A stretch of 64,000 nucleotides of DNA from Candidatus Electrothrix aestuarii (GTDB taxonomy: Bacteria; Desulfobacterota; Desulfobulbia; Desulfobulbales; Desulfobulbaceae), in assembly GCA_032595685.2 (NCBI GenBank), contig CP159373.1, forward strand, positions 2,972,193 through 3,036,192, given 5' to 3'. Positions 51,978-60,536 of this stretch are shown one piece after another. The translations under genes were made by a program, and so were the position numbers. How positions within the stretch are numbered: the first letter of the stretch is position 1; each line of letters begins with the position of its first letter. Under the pieces are notes generated by a model, which saw nothing but the letters and a program-made list of their open reading frames with translations, did no database searches and was not told the DNA's origin.

Positions 51978-54596
51978 CTACCTCTCCTTCTTTTCCAAGA
52001 TGGTGCCTGTGAGAATGGCACCGTCTAAATTCGCTCCTTCCAAATTGGCCCCTTCCAGTTTTGCGTTTCGCAAATTCGCATCAATAAGGATTGCATTCTT
52101 GAGATTTGCTCCTTCAAGATTAGCATGTTCAAAATTGACCCTGAAAAGGAGCGCGTTTTCAAGCTGCGCCCCGCCCAAATTTGCATTTACAAGAAGTGTA
52201 GAATGCAACCATATTTTTTTAAAATTACACGTTGTAAAGTTTGCATTATAAAAATTCTGTGTTGGAAGATAATAGTCGGATAAATCCAAGAAGCCTAGCC
52301 AGTCTGCACAGTCCCCAAGCCCATTTACTCGTCTAATCCATTCCCCAAAGGCTACACGCGACTCCAAGTCCAGTCTGGAAACTTCTTTGGTCAGCTCTGC
52401 GATATGAAAATGCACGGCCAGCAGAGCCTCTTCTGCATTCTGGGCCAAGTGCAGATGCTCCTTAAAGCCTTTGTCCTTAAAGTCTTCAGGAAAAGGCAGG
52501 CCCTGATTGATGGTGTAACTGAGCAGCCCGCACACCATAGCCTGCAAGTCGAGCAGCTCCTCCTGCGTCATGGCCCGAAACTCGTTGCTGATAAAGCGCA
52601 GCAGGTCTTTGTCCATCTCCGTGATTGCAGAAAAGCCGGTCCAGTGCTGCAAGGCCTCTTTTTCCGACCAGCCGTCATCCGGGTCTTCCTGCCGCCGCCT
52701 GCGCTGCTTCTCCATCTGCCGTAAAACCCGGACAATGCGCAGGGCGGTCAGGTATTCACCAAAGCTCTTATGGGTGAACTCAAAGGTCGGGTCGCCGTCC
52801 TGGCGGCTGTCGCTCTGCCGGAAATAGAAGGCGGTGAGCAGGCGGGTCACACCCGCCTTGGCCCCTTCCTGAAACCGCTCCAGATAGCGTTCAATGCCGC
52901 CTGACTTGCACTTTGCCCGAATCCCGGCCACCGTGGCCGTGCGCCCGTCCCCGTGCCAGACCGCTAGGGCGATTTCTTCTAATACCCGGATGAAGTCTTT
53001 CTCCTCCAGCCCGCCCGTGCAAGCACTCACCCGGCCGCCCTCTTCGTACTGACGGCAATAGACCGCCCGGATAAGGTCGGCATAGATTTGATTCAGGGTG
53101 GTCTCGTCGCTAAACTCGATGGTCTTGCGGTCATAGCTGAGAGCGACCAGGTAATTGAGCAGCGGCTGGGCTGTGATCTCAGCCAGATGCTCCCGCGCCA
53201 GCTCCGCAGGCAGGCCCGCATAGCCCTTGCCCGCAGCCGTGCCGTACTGCTGCCACCATAGCTGCCGCTGATCCGCAGTCAGCAGCTTGTCCGGGTCGGA
53301 ATATTCCTCGCGCTCCTCTTCCGCAACAAAATAGGGCAGAACGTGCGTTATCTGCCGATGCTCGCGCAGCTTGGCCGCCACCTCCTGCACCGCAATCGTC
53401 CGCCCGGTGATAATGACCTGCCGGTGCAGGCCCTGGCTCTTATATTCCTGAATGCGACGCAGCACTTCATCAACAAAGTTATTCGCGACTTCCGAGGCCG
53501 CCTTGCCCTGCAAAGCCAGTTCGTCCAGGCCGTCAAAGATGAGCAGGAGCCGGTCTTTGCCCTCCTTGGCATCAAGGGGGTTGCCGGACAGGAAACGGTT
53601 GTTGCGGATATGCCGCTCCATTGCATCGGTCAGATTATCCGCAGCATCAAAGAGATGCAGGGGGATGTACAGGCAGGGGATGTCGGTTTCCCTGGCGATC
53701 CGGGCGGCGAAGATCTTGGCAAAGGTGGACTTGCCCGAACCCGGCCCGCCGCTGATGAAGCGCACTGCCGGGCCTGCCGCGAAGTTGTCCAGCCAGTTGC
53801 GGAACTCGCTTTCCAGATCCACCACGATCCGTTGCCCCGCATCCCGCTGCGGCGCAAGCTCCGGGCCGCGCTCCTCGTCCTGCTCCTTTTCCTCGTAATA
53901 AGCCCGCAACGGCACATAGACCTTTTCCACGCCGAATGCTTCTTCAAACATCCGCTCGCTGACCTGACGTTGCAGCCATTGCTTGTAGAGCTGCCAGCTC
54001 AGGACTTCATCTGTGGCGCGAGTGAACGGGCTGTCGAAATGCTGGCTCAGGGCGGCGTAGTCCTGCGGGGCCTTGCGCCATGTTTCATGCAGAGCAAAGA
54101 CAAAGTAATCCGGCAGACGGCAGGTGATCTGCTCGGCATCTGTCTGTTGCGCACCCAGCCCTTGCAGCCAGTCGCGTAAAGGCCCTTGTAAATCCTTGAG
54201 CAGCGACAAGTCGCCGGGCCAGTTAAAGAACTTCGGGGTAATAGTCACCTCGGCCCGGCCCATTTGCTCTTCAAAACGGGTGGAAAGGGCTTTGAGCTGT
54301 TCTTCATCAGGGCGATTGCGGAACAGGTCAGAGGAGTTCTTCACCAAATCAAAAAGAGCGGCTGCCAGGGAGCGGTATATTAATAACCAGGCCAGATCGC
54401 CGGGCTTCCTGGCCAGACCAAGTGCATCCAGGGTGTCCACGGCAGCCGAGCCTAAGTCACTCCAATCTTGGCACACCCCTTCGATCACCATCTTGCCGAT
54501 ACCTTGCAGAAACTTCCTCGGTTCAAGACTGATGTCCTTGTTCCAGACAGAAACCGGCCTGCTGATATTGAGTCCGTTCTCAGAAAGTTCGTTCAT
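51978..54596 (-). CDS. NACHT-domain STAND NTPase with pentapeptide-repeat tail
   Basis: 872 residues. Residues 1-270 are helical with no recognised effector domain. NACHT P-loop GGPGSGKST (Lys289), Walker B LLIFDGLDEL (Asp355, Asp358, Glu359), ITGRT sensor, and winged-helix/helical end with FEFTHKSFGEYLTALR. The last ~90 residues are pentapeptide repeats (ANLEGANLKNA...), forming a quadrilateral beta-helix that could be the sensor. Bacterial NACHT proteins include anti-phage NLR-like defenders. It sits beside two TA modules and directly before menG on the same strand, interrupting a menaquinone gene group. The gene is more GC-rich than the STAND gene at 18.5-24.8 kb. Confidence 0.88.
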   Translation of the reverse strand: MNELSENGLNISRPVSVWNKDISLEPRKFLQGIGKMVIEGVCQDWSDLGSAAVDTLDALGLARKPGDLAWLLIYRSLAAALFDLVKNSSDLFRNRPDEEQLKALSTRFEEQMGRAEVTITPKFFNWPGDLSLLKDLQGPLRDWLQGLGAQQTDAEQITCRLPDYFVFALHETWRKAPQDYAALSQHFDSPFTRATDEVLSWQLYKQWLQRQVSERMFEEAFGVEKVYVPLRAYYEEKEQDEERGPELAPQRDAGQRIVVDLESEFRNWLDNFAAGPAVRFISGGPGSGKSTFAKIFAARIARETDIPCLYIPLHLFDAADNLTDAMERHIRNNRFLSGNPLDAKEGKDRLLLIFDGLDELALQGKAASEVANNFVDEVLRRIQEYKSQGLHRQVIITGRTIAVQEVAAKLREHRQITHVLPYFVAEEEREEYSDPDKLLTADQRQLWWQQYGTAAGKGYAGLPAELAREHLAEITAQPLLNYLVALSYDRKTIEFSDETTLNQIYADLIRAVYCRQYEEGGRVSACTGGLEEKDFIRVLEEIALAVWHGDGRTATVAGIRAKCKSGGIERYLERFQEGAKAGVTRLLTAFYFRQSDSRQDGDPTFEFTHKSFGEYLTALRIVRVLRQMEKQRRRRQEDPDDGWSEKEALQHWTGFSAITEMDKDLLRFISNEFRAMTQEELLDLQAMVCGLLSYTINQGLPFPEDFKDKGFKEHLHLAQNAEEALLAVHFHIAELTKEVSRLDLESRVAFGEWIRRVNGLGDCADWLGFLDLSDYYLPTQNFYNANFTTCNFKKIWLHSTLLVNANLGGAQLENALLFRVNFEHANLEGANLKNAILIDANLRNAKLEGANLEGANLDGAILTGTILEKKER

Positions 54597-54602
54597 GATC
54601 TA

Positions 54603-55376
54603 TCACCTGCCTCCCGGTGGTTTTATCCCTCTATAGATTGAAACAATCCCCAAGGTCAGCTGTTTGCGCTCCACCGCAGTGAAGCCCGCCTCCCGCATCA
54701 TGGTAAGCAGCTCCTCTGGTTCATAAAACAAAGCAATGGATTGGGCAAGATATTTGTATGCCTCTCTGTTTTCTGCACAGACTCCGGCGATGCAGGGCAT
54801 GATATGATGGAGATAGTAGGTGTAGAAGGGCTTAAATAGCCTATTGGTGGGACGGGAAAATTCCAGGATCAGCAATCTGCCTCCGGGACGAAGAACCCGG
54901 TGGATCTCGGCCAGGCCCTGTCGGCGGTTGACAAGGTTGCGGAGGCCGAAGGCCACAGTACAGCCGCTGAAGATGTTCCCACCTGCCGGAATCGCCTCAC
55001 CATCTCCGCAGATGGGGAAGATCCTTGATAGATACGGATCATCCTCCAGCTTTTTCACCCCGGCTTTAAGCATGTTCTCGCAGAAATCCAGAGCATAAAT
55101 GTGCCGGTCCGGCGCCTGGCGGGCAAGTTCCCTGGACATGGACAGGGTTCCGGCGCAGAGATCCAGTACCGGACCTTCTGGGATATCGCGGAGCGAACGG
55201 GCAGTGCGCCGGCGCCAGCAGCGGTCTAAGAGCAGGGAGAGCAGGCCGTTCAGGAAATCATAGCGATGGCTGATAGAGGCGAAGGTCCGGCGCACATGCT
55301 CCTTTCTTTCATCCTGAGAGGCCGTGAGTATGCAGAGGTCAGAGGAGGGGGCAAGAGAGCAGGACTTGTTAATCAT
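54603..55376 (-). CDS. menG: Demethylmenaquinone methyltransferase
   Basis: 257 residues of the UbiE/MenG family: FASISHRYDFLNGLLS, VLDLCAGTLSMS (SAM site), FGLRNLVNRRQGLAEIHRVLRPGGRLLILEFSRP, and TLGIVSIYRG at the end. It performs the final methylation to menaquinone. It overlaps mqnA by four bases, so it is co-translated with the futalosine genes. Confidence 0.94.
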   Translation of the reverse strand: MINKSCSLAPSSDLCILTASQDERKEHVRRTFASISHRYDFLNGLLSLLLDRCWRRRTARSLRDIPEGPVLDLCAGTLSMSRELARQAPDRHIYALDFCENMLKAGVKKLEDDPYLSRIFPICGDGEAIPAGGNIFSGCTVAFGLRNLVNRRQGLAEIHRVLRPGGRLLILEFSRPTNRLFKPFYTYYLHHIMPCIAGVCAENREAYKYLAQSIALFYEPEELLTMMREAGFTAVERKQLTLGIVSIYRGIKPPGGR

Positions 55377-56203
55377 GAAAAAATTTTCAGGGGCAGTGCC
55401 TGCTCTGATGCCGCTCCGTGCTGAATCAGGCGACTGAAGAATTCTTCCAGGGCCGCGAGCTTTGCCGGGCCGAGGTTATACTCTATCGCCTGGAGATAGG
55501 CAAGGCAGGCGCTGGGGTCCATAGGGATACGGCGGGCTGCCCGCTCAGCAATCTCCGGCAGACGTTGGCTTCCCTGATCACGACAGGAGAGCAGGGTTTG
55601 GTGCAGCTCCCGCACGCCCTCTTCGTCTCTTGCGAGGAAATCTTCGCGCACGGCGCAGATGGAAAAGACAAAGGGTAGCCCGGTCTGCTGGTGCCAGAAT
55701 TCCGCCAAGTCCAGCTGGATAGGGTAGGGCGTGTTTTCCTCTGTTGCCAGACGCAGGGCCTCGTCGCCGATGGCGAGCACGGCTGCGGGTTCGTTCTCTG
55801 GATTGCGCCCGGCAAAGATCTCTCCCCGGATATACTGCGGTTTGACCTCGAAAAAGTCCTCCAGGATGATGCGCAGGAGCCAGACCGAGGTGTCGGATTG
55901 GCCGGTCATCAGTACCGGCTTGCCGTCCAGCTCCTCCGGCGGAATGGTGGAAAACATAAACACACTACCCACCGGTCCGGTGGCGGAAATGGAGAGGTCG
56001 GCCATTATTCGGTACTGCTCCGGGTGGGCCGCATACTCATAGCAGGAGACAAAGCCGAGGTCCAGCTCTCCGGCTGCCAGCAACGTATTAAGCCGGGCAG
56101 GCGGTGCCTCGGTCACGGACCAGTCCGGGCGCTGCACCTGTTCCTTCCAGATCTCGTAGATCGGTGCGGTGTTAATGTAATTCACCATGCCGAAATGTAT
56201 CAT
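55373..56203 (-). CDS. mqnA: Chorismate dehydratase MqnA
   Basis: 276 residues. First step of the futalosine route: chorismate to 3-enolpyruvylbenzoate. HFGMVNYINTAPIYE, PARLNTLLAAGELDLGFVSCYEYA, VFMFSTIPPEELDG and LAIGDEALRL match the family. The ATG at 56203 has GAGGAA upstream; the longer ORF to 56284 would overlap the deaminase gene. Confidence 0.93.
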   Translation of the reverse strand: MIHFGMVNYINTAPIYEIWKEQVQRPDWSVTEAPPARLNTLLAAGELDLGFVSCYEYAAHPEQYRIMADLSISATGPVGSVFMFSTIPPEELDGKPVLMTGQSDTSVWLLRIILEDFFEVKPQYIRGEIFAGRNPENEPAAVLAIGDEALRLATEENTPYPIQLDLAEFWHQQTGLPFVFSICAVREDFLARDEEGVRELHQTLLSCRDQGSQRLPEIAERAARRIPMDPSACLAYLQAIEYNLGPAKLAALEEFFSRLIQHGAASEQALPLKIFS

Positions 56204-56237
56204 TGTGTTCCTCGTTATTGCTGATCGTTGTTGCTCA

Positions 56238-57455
56238 TTATAGGAGCTGAGCTGCTGCCTGAGGAGTATGAACCAGATAGGCATGGAGTTGGTGTCTGCC
56301 CTGGAGAGAGTCCGTTGTTCGGACTGCCAATATCCTGGCCTCCTTTCCCGCTTCCAGGGAACCCAGCTGTTTATCCAGCCCCAGGGCTTCGGCCCCGCCT
56401 AATGTTGCCATGCGCAGGATATTCGCCGGATCAACAGTCGGGTGTTCTTCTGCCAGCAGGCGCATCTCCCGCCAGATAGAGAGCTCGGGATTACTGGTCA
56501 GGCTATCCGTGCCCAAGGCGGGCAGGAGGCCTTTGCGTAAGTAGTTCTCCACCGGGGCTGTGCCTACGCCGAGATAGCGATTACTGCCTGGGCAGAGGCA
56601 GACCTTGGCATCAGTTTTCACGAGCAGATCCATCTCCTGCGCTGTCACATGAATACAATGCACACAGAGTGTCTGCCTGTCAAGCAGACCATGCTGATGG
56701 AGATAGGAGACAGCACCCTTGCTGTTCGAGCCAGTGGGCTGGAAACTCCCGTCCCAGAATCCACGCTCTTCGAGGAAGTCTCGCATTGCTCCTGTACCTT
56801 GGCTGATTAGGTCGTGCTCAGCAAGGGATTCCGCAACATGGATAGAAAAAACCTGCTGTGCTGCTCTGGCCTTTTGCCTTAGTGCCTGCAAGAGGTCAAG
56901 ATGGGTGGAGTAGGGAGCATGGGCGGTGCAGGTCTGGACTGTTTCTTGGTTCAAGGCAGCGAGCAGGTCAGAAACATTTGCTGCCCGAAGGCCGAGATAT
57001 TCCTTGAGACAGAGGAGCTGACCTTGAAATTCCTGAATCAACTCCTGGGTGAAGCCGGTATTGGTGATGTCAGCGATGGCGACCACGCCCTGGGCCTGCT
57101 GCTGGGTAAGGACGGCACGGGCTGCATCCAGGATGGTGTCCTTGTCCGCATTTACTTTCATTCGTTCTGCCAGCATATGGCCGATCCAGCCGGGAAAACT
57201 GGCAGGGGCAGGTTCCTGGGAAAGATGGGCAAGGTGGGAGAGTTCCAGGTGGGTATGGGCGTTGATCAGGCCGGGCATGAGCACGGTCTCAGGATGATCA
57301 ATAACTTCCGCGCCGGGAGAGCTGCGCGTAATCTCCTGGAACCTGCCGGCCCCGAGGATCTTCCCAGCCTGCACCGCAAGTCCGCCATCGGCAATGGGCG
57401 GATGGCTTACGGGGAGCAACCAGGGCGCGCGATGGATGATGAGTCGGTCTGTCAC
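56238..57455 (-). CDS. Amidohydrolase, probable aminodeoxyfutalosine deaminase
   Basis: 405 residues, metal-dependent amidohydrolase: PGLINAHTHLELSHL (metal ligands), AHAPYSTHLDLLQAL, FSIHVAESLAEHDLI, CVHCIHVTAQEMDLL, CPGSNRYLG, GTDSLTSNPELSIW. In the futalosine pathway such enzymes (MqnX type) deaminate 6-amino-6-deoxyfutalosine. Its position between mqnC and mqnA strongly supports this. It overlaps mqnC by four bases. Confidence 0.88.
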   Translation of the reverse strand: MTDRLIIHRAPWLLPVSHPPIADGGLAVQAGKILGAGRFQEITRSSPGAEVIDHPETVLMPGLINAHTHLELSHLAHLSQEPAPASFPGWIGHMLAERMKVNADKDTILDAARAVLTQQQAQGVVAIADITNTGFTQELIQEFQGQLLCLKEYLGLRAANVSDLLAALNQETVQTCTAHAPYSTHLDLLQALRQKARAAQQVFSIHVAESLAEHDLISQGTGAMRDFLEERGFWDGSFQPTGSNSKGAVSYLHQHGLLDRQTLCVHCIHVTAQEMDLLVKTDAKVCLCPGSNRYLGVGTAPVENYLRKGLLPALGTDSLTSNPELSIWREMRLLAEEHPTVDPANILRMATLGGAEALGLDKQLGSLEAGKEARILAVRTTDSLQGRHQLHAYLVHTPQAAAQLL

Positions 57456-58552
57456 TGTTTTGTTTTTTGTCCGACCGGGGTGTAGTCCATGAGTCGTTGT
57501 TGCGGAGTGAAGCCTGCATCTGTGACCAGATGGCGGATTTCCTGCTCGGAGAGGCGGAAGTGAACTCCAGCTGCTGCAACTACATTTTCCTCAATCATAG
57601 TGGAACCAAAATCATTGGCTCCGAAGAAGAGAGAGAGCTGGGCCACCTTCGGCCCCTGGGTGACCCAGGAAGCCTGCACATTGGCAAAATTATCAAGGAA
57701 GATGCGGCTCAGGGCCAGCATACGCAGATAGGCAAAGGCAGAGGCTTTGGTCATGCCCTGCTCTTTGTGGATAGCCTCGGCCAAGGCGGTGTTGTCGGGC
57801 TGGAAGGGCCAGGGGATAAAGGCGGTAAAGCCGCCAGTGCGGTCCTGGAGGTCACGCAGACGTTGCAGATGCTCCAGCCGTTCCTTCCAGGTCTCGATAT
57901 GACCGAACATCATGGTGGCTGTGGTACGCATACCCAGGGTATGGGCTATTTCCATGACCGCAATCCACTCATCAGCTGAGCATTTGCGCGGGGCAAGCTG
58001 CTGCCGGACCCGGTCGGAGAGAATCTCGGCCCCGCCACCGGGAATAGAATCCAGGCCAGCGCCCATGAGTCGCTCCAACACCGCCTGAACGGACAGGCCT
58101 GAGAGCTCCGCAAAATGGCAGACCTCTGGCGGAGAGAATCCGTGGATATGAATACCGGTTGCCTTCATGAAACGGAGCATATCCTCGTAGAATTCCAGAG
58201 GCAGATCCGGGTGCAGACCACCCTGAAGGAGAATTTGGGTGCCGCCCAGTTCCTGGGTCTCGTGGATTTTTTGTAATAGCTCCTCTTTGCTCAGTACCTT
58301 GCCCTCGGGGGCTTCCGGGGCTTTATAAAACGCGCAGAACGTACAGGCTGAGATGCAGATATCAGTGTAGTTGATATTGCGGTCAATGACATAGGTGACC
58401 ACGGGTTCCGGGTGGAGCCTTTTGCGCACGGCGTTGGCCATGAATCCCAGTTGGTAGAGGTCGGCTTTGTCGGCAAGGAGAAGAAACTCTTCGCCGGAGA
58501 TACGCTCTCCGGCTGTGACTTTATCTGCTATCTGCTGCATGATCATTTGCAA
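57452..58552 (-). CDS. mqnC: Cyclic dehypoxanthinyl futalosine synthase MqnC (radical SAM)
   Basis: 366 residues with the radical SAM cluster C66-x3-C70-x2-C73 (ISACTFCAF), GGLHPDLPLEFYEDML, PGGGAEIL, MMFGHIETWKERLEHL, and FTAFIPWPFQPDNTAL, the diagnostic MqnC segment that separates it from MqnE. First gene of mqnC-deaminase-mqnA-menG. mqnE and mqnD are not in the window. The start is a MQMIM pair; the ATG at 58552 or 58540 is possible. Confidence 0.93.
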   Translation of the reverse strand: MQMIMQQIADKVTAGERISGEEFLLLADKADLYQLGFMANAVRKRLHPEPVVTYVIDRNINYTDICISACTFCAFYKAPEAPEGKVLSKEELLQKIHETQELGGTQILLQGGLHPDLPLEFYEDMLRFMKATGIHIHGFSPPEVCHFAELSGLSVQAVLERLMGAGLDSIPGGGAEILSDRVRQQLAPRKCSADEWIAVMEIAHTLGMRTTATMMFGHIETWKERLEHLQRLRDLQDRTGGFTAFIPWPFQPDNTALAEAIHKEQGMTKASAFAYLRMLALSRIFLDNFANVQASWVTQGPKVAQLSLFFGANDFGSTMIEENVVAAAGVHFRLSEQEIRHLVTDAGFTPQQRLMDYTPVGQKTKQ

Positions 58553-59206
58553 TGGGTGTGGGCGGTATCTGTTCAGGTATTCTTTGTTGCGTACCTGAGG
58601 TGAACATCGGACATGGGTGAATGAAAAAAGTAGGCAAATAGATATCAGGATCTGCTCGTTCTGTCAAATTTTGAGGCTTCTGAAAAAAAATTCTGATTTT
58701 GTAAGATAAAAGATTGTTTTTTGCAAAATTGAAATTATGAGAATAGTTGGCGGAATTGCATAGCTGAAGCATACGACAGTGTGGTTCTTGCGCTGTGTTT
58801 ATCAACAAAAATGTTGATTTTTGCTAACCAATTTTGTAGCTTCTCTTTTGTTGTTAACAGATTTTTAACAAACTAAACATACTGTAAATGATGTGCAGTT
58901 TGTTCTGTCGCTTGCCTTTTTTGTAGTTTTTTCAAAGGGAACGTAGCTGTGGATGCTTGATAACTTTGTCCCCTCCTCTTTTTATATTAGGATGATATAT
59001 ATATTATTACAATTTTGTTGATAGAAGAAGGCTTGTTGCATAAGTTGCTCGGCCCGACATTTCTATGGGATCTTTTTCTATCGCTAGGGCAGGGAAGGGG
59101 AAACGATTATGTTTCGCTCAGTCCTAGTTGATTATGATTATTATTGGTTTATTATTGGCTTTTTTAAATATTTTTTGTGCTATAACTTGCTGGAGGTACA
59201 CATATT
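58553..59206. other. 654-base AT-rich divergent intergenic region
   Basis: No convincing ORF. It must hold the promoter of the mqnC operon (-) and of the 393-aa gene (+). Visible structure: a perfect inverted repeat ATCAACA/TGTTGAT around AAAA (58801-58818) and TTGTTAA/TTAACAA with a 7-base spacer (58851-58871), which are possible operator sites. A short tandem GTTTATTATTGG-like repeat occurs near 59140. Confidence 0.45.
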
Positions 59207-60388
59207 ATGCAGGCAACCCCCCGAGAGATAACTGTTCCCTACCGACCGATTCCGCTCCCGATTCCAGAGGGTATAAAGCCCAATGAGTTTTTCAATAGCG
59301 CTGAGAACCTGCACGATCTGGTGCAGAACAACGGTCTGCTGCTCACCCCGGAAAATTTACTTCTCTACCGCAAGGCGTTAGGCCACAGTCGGGAATTTGA
59401 CACCTCTATCATATATAACACCTCCAAGTGTATTCTTGATCCGCTTGGACGACCTTCACGCCGTACTCAAGTGCCTGATCAAGTGCGGCAGGTCTGGAAT
59501 AGGATGAATCAGATCATCATCTCCTATATGTTGGAGCAGTATCCCGACCCAGAGGAGTGGCTTGTTCTTGCCGGAGAAGCCAGCCTGGACGCAACTTGGG
59601 CGCTAACCTCACCCGGTGTGCCAAGCATCCGCATGCTGCATAACCATTTTATCGTCTTCAGCAAGGAAGAGTTGCGGCAGGCAAAATTGGCTGACCCGAA
59701 CAATCCGAACCTAACCGATGGTGACCAGCACAGCCTTTTTGCAGAACATATCCCCCATGTATACCGGCAGTTCTTTACCAAGGCACTGGATTTGAAAATT
59801 CTGCAGGCGACACATAGGGAATTGACCCGGATTGGAGTGACCGGATACCCGCAGGGGCTCCCAAGCTGGGAGGTGCGCGGAGGTGTAGAAGCCCTGCAGG
59901 ATATCCGTTTCTGGCAGGAATACGATCTGGTACTGAAAGGATTTCTCGACTTTTACCGTACCTTCTTCGGACAAGTATCGACCCGCAATGCAGCTATGCC
60001 TAAACACGTTTATTTTCCAGAGCAGGTAGAGCAGGTGCTGCTTTATAATAACGATTTCCTCAAGACGGTCAAAAAGGTGCGTGATCGCTGCATCAAGGAC
60101 CCGAAGTACGCCAACAGTATCCGCTGGCAGCCAGCTTTTAAGCAACTTATCTATCGTAATGATGAAGGAAAACTGATTGTCACTATTAGCCAAAATTCGG
60201 TAGGTAATGCAATTACTGAGCTGCTGGGCGTGGTGGTGAATCGCGTACCTGATGCCGAAGGTTATTCGGAGATTGAACCGAAGCTGATGGAGCGACTCTT
60301 TGAGTTGCGTCAACGGTTGATTGAGGCGGATCTGGGGATGCCGGTTAAAAATCAGTACTGGGATGGTGATGGTGCCGAGATGCAATGA
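59207..60388 (+). CDS. Unknown protein, 393 aa, first gene of a two-gene unit
   Basis: Soluble, mixed alpha/beta protein without signal peptide or membrane helix; no family recognised. Notable pieces are a Pro-rich start (PYRPIPLPIPEGIKP), IRMLHNHFIVFSKEEL with a His-x-His that could bind metal, and a helical C-terminus (VEQVLLYNNDFLKTVKKVRDR). A CTGGAGG site precedes the ATG. The 784-aa AAA ATPase follows after 148 bases on the same strand, so the two may act together. A distant HIT/GalT-like hydrolase fold is a guess based only on the His motif. Confidence 0.75.
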   Translation: MQATPREITVPYRPIPLPIPEGIKPNEFFNSAENLHDLVQNNGLLLTPENLLLYRKALGHSREFDTSIIYNTSKCILDPLGRPSRRTQVPDQVRQVWNRMNQIIISYMLEQYPDPEEWLVLAGEASLDATWALTSPGVPSIRMLHNHFIVFSKEELRQAKLADPNNPNLTDGDQHSLFAEHIPHVYRQFFTKALDLKILQATHRELTRIGVTGYPQGLPSWEVRGGVEALQDIRFWQEYDLVLKGFLDFYRTFFGQVSTRNAAMPKHVYFPEQVEQVLLYNNDFLKTVKKVRDRCIKDPKYANSIRWQPAFKQLIYRNDEGKLIVTISQNSVGNAITELLGVVVNRVPDAEGYSEIEPKLMERLFELRQRLIEADLGMPVKNQYWDGDGAEMQ

Positions 60389-60536
60389 GCAGGGCTGGCA
60401 TTGTCTGTTTTCCTTTATGTATTATCGGCTTCATCATCATGTTATAAGCCTCAACTTACTTAATTTTTCACCGGAAATGCGCTCGTTAGCTGTGAATTGA
60501 TCAATTAGCTACAGCGTGATATCGAGGGGATAAGAT

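Noticed and set aside
53343-54179. 278-codon ORF opposite the NACHT gene
   Set aside because: Antisense shadow of intact NACHT coding sequence with recognisable motifs on the minus strand.
58521-58808. 95-codon minus-strand ORF in the mqnC upstream region
   Set aside because: It overlaps the mqnC start out of frame and has no protein-like features; it crosses the likely promoter region.
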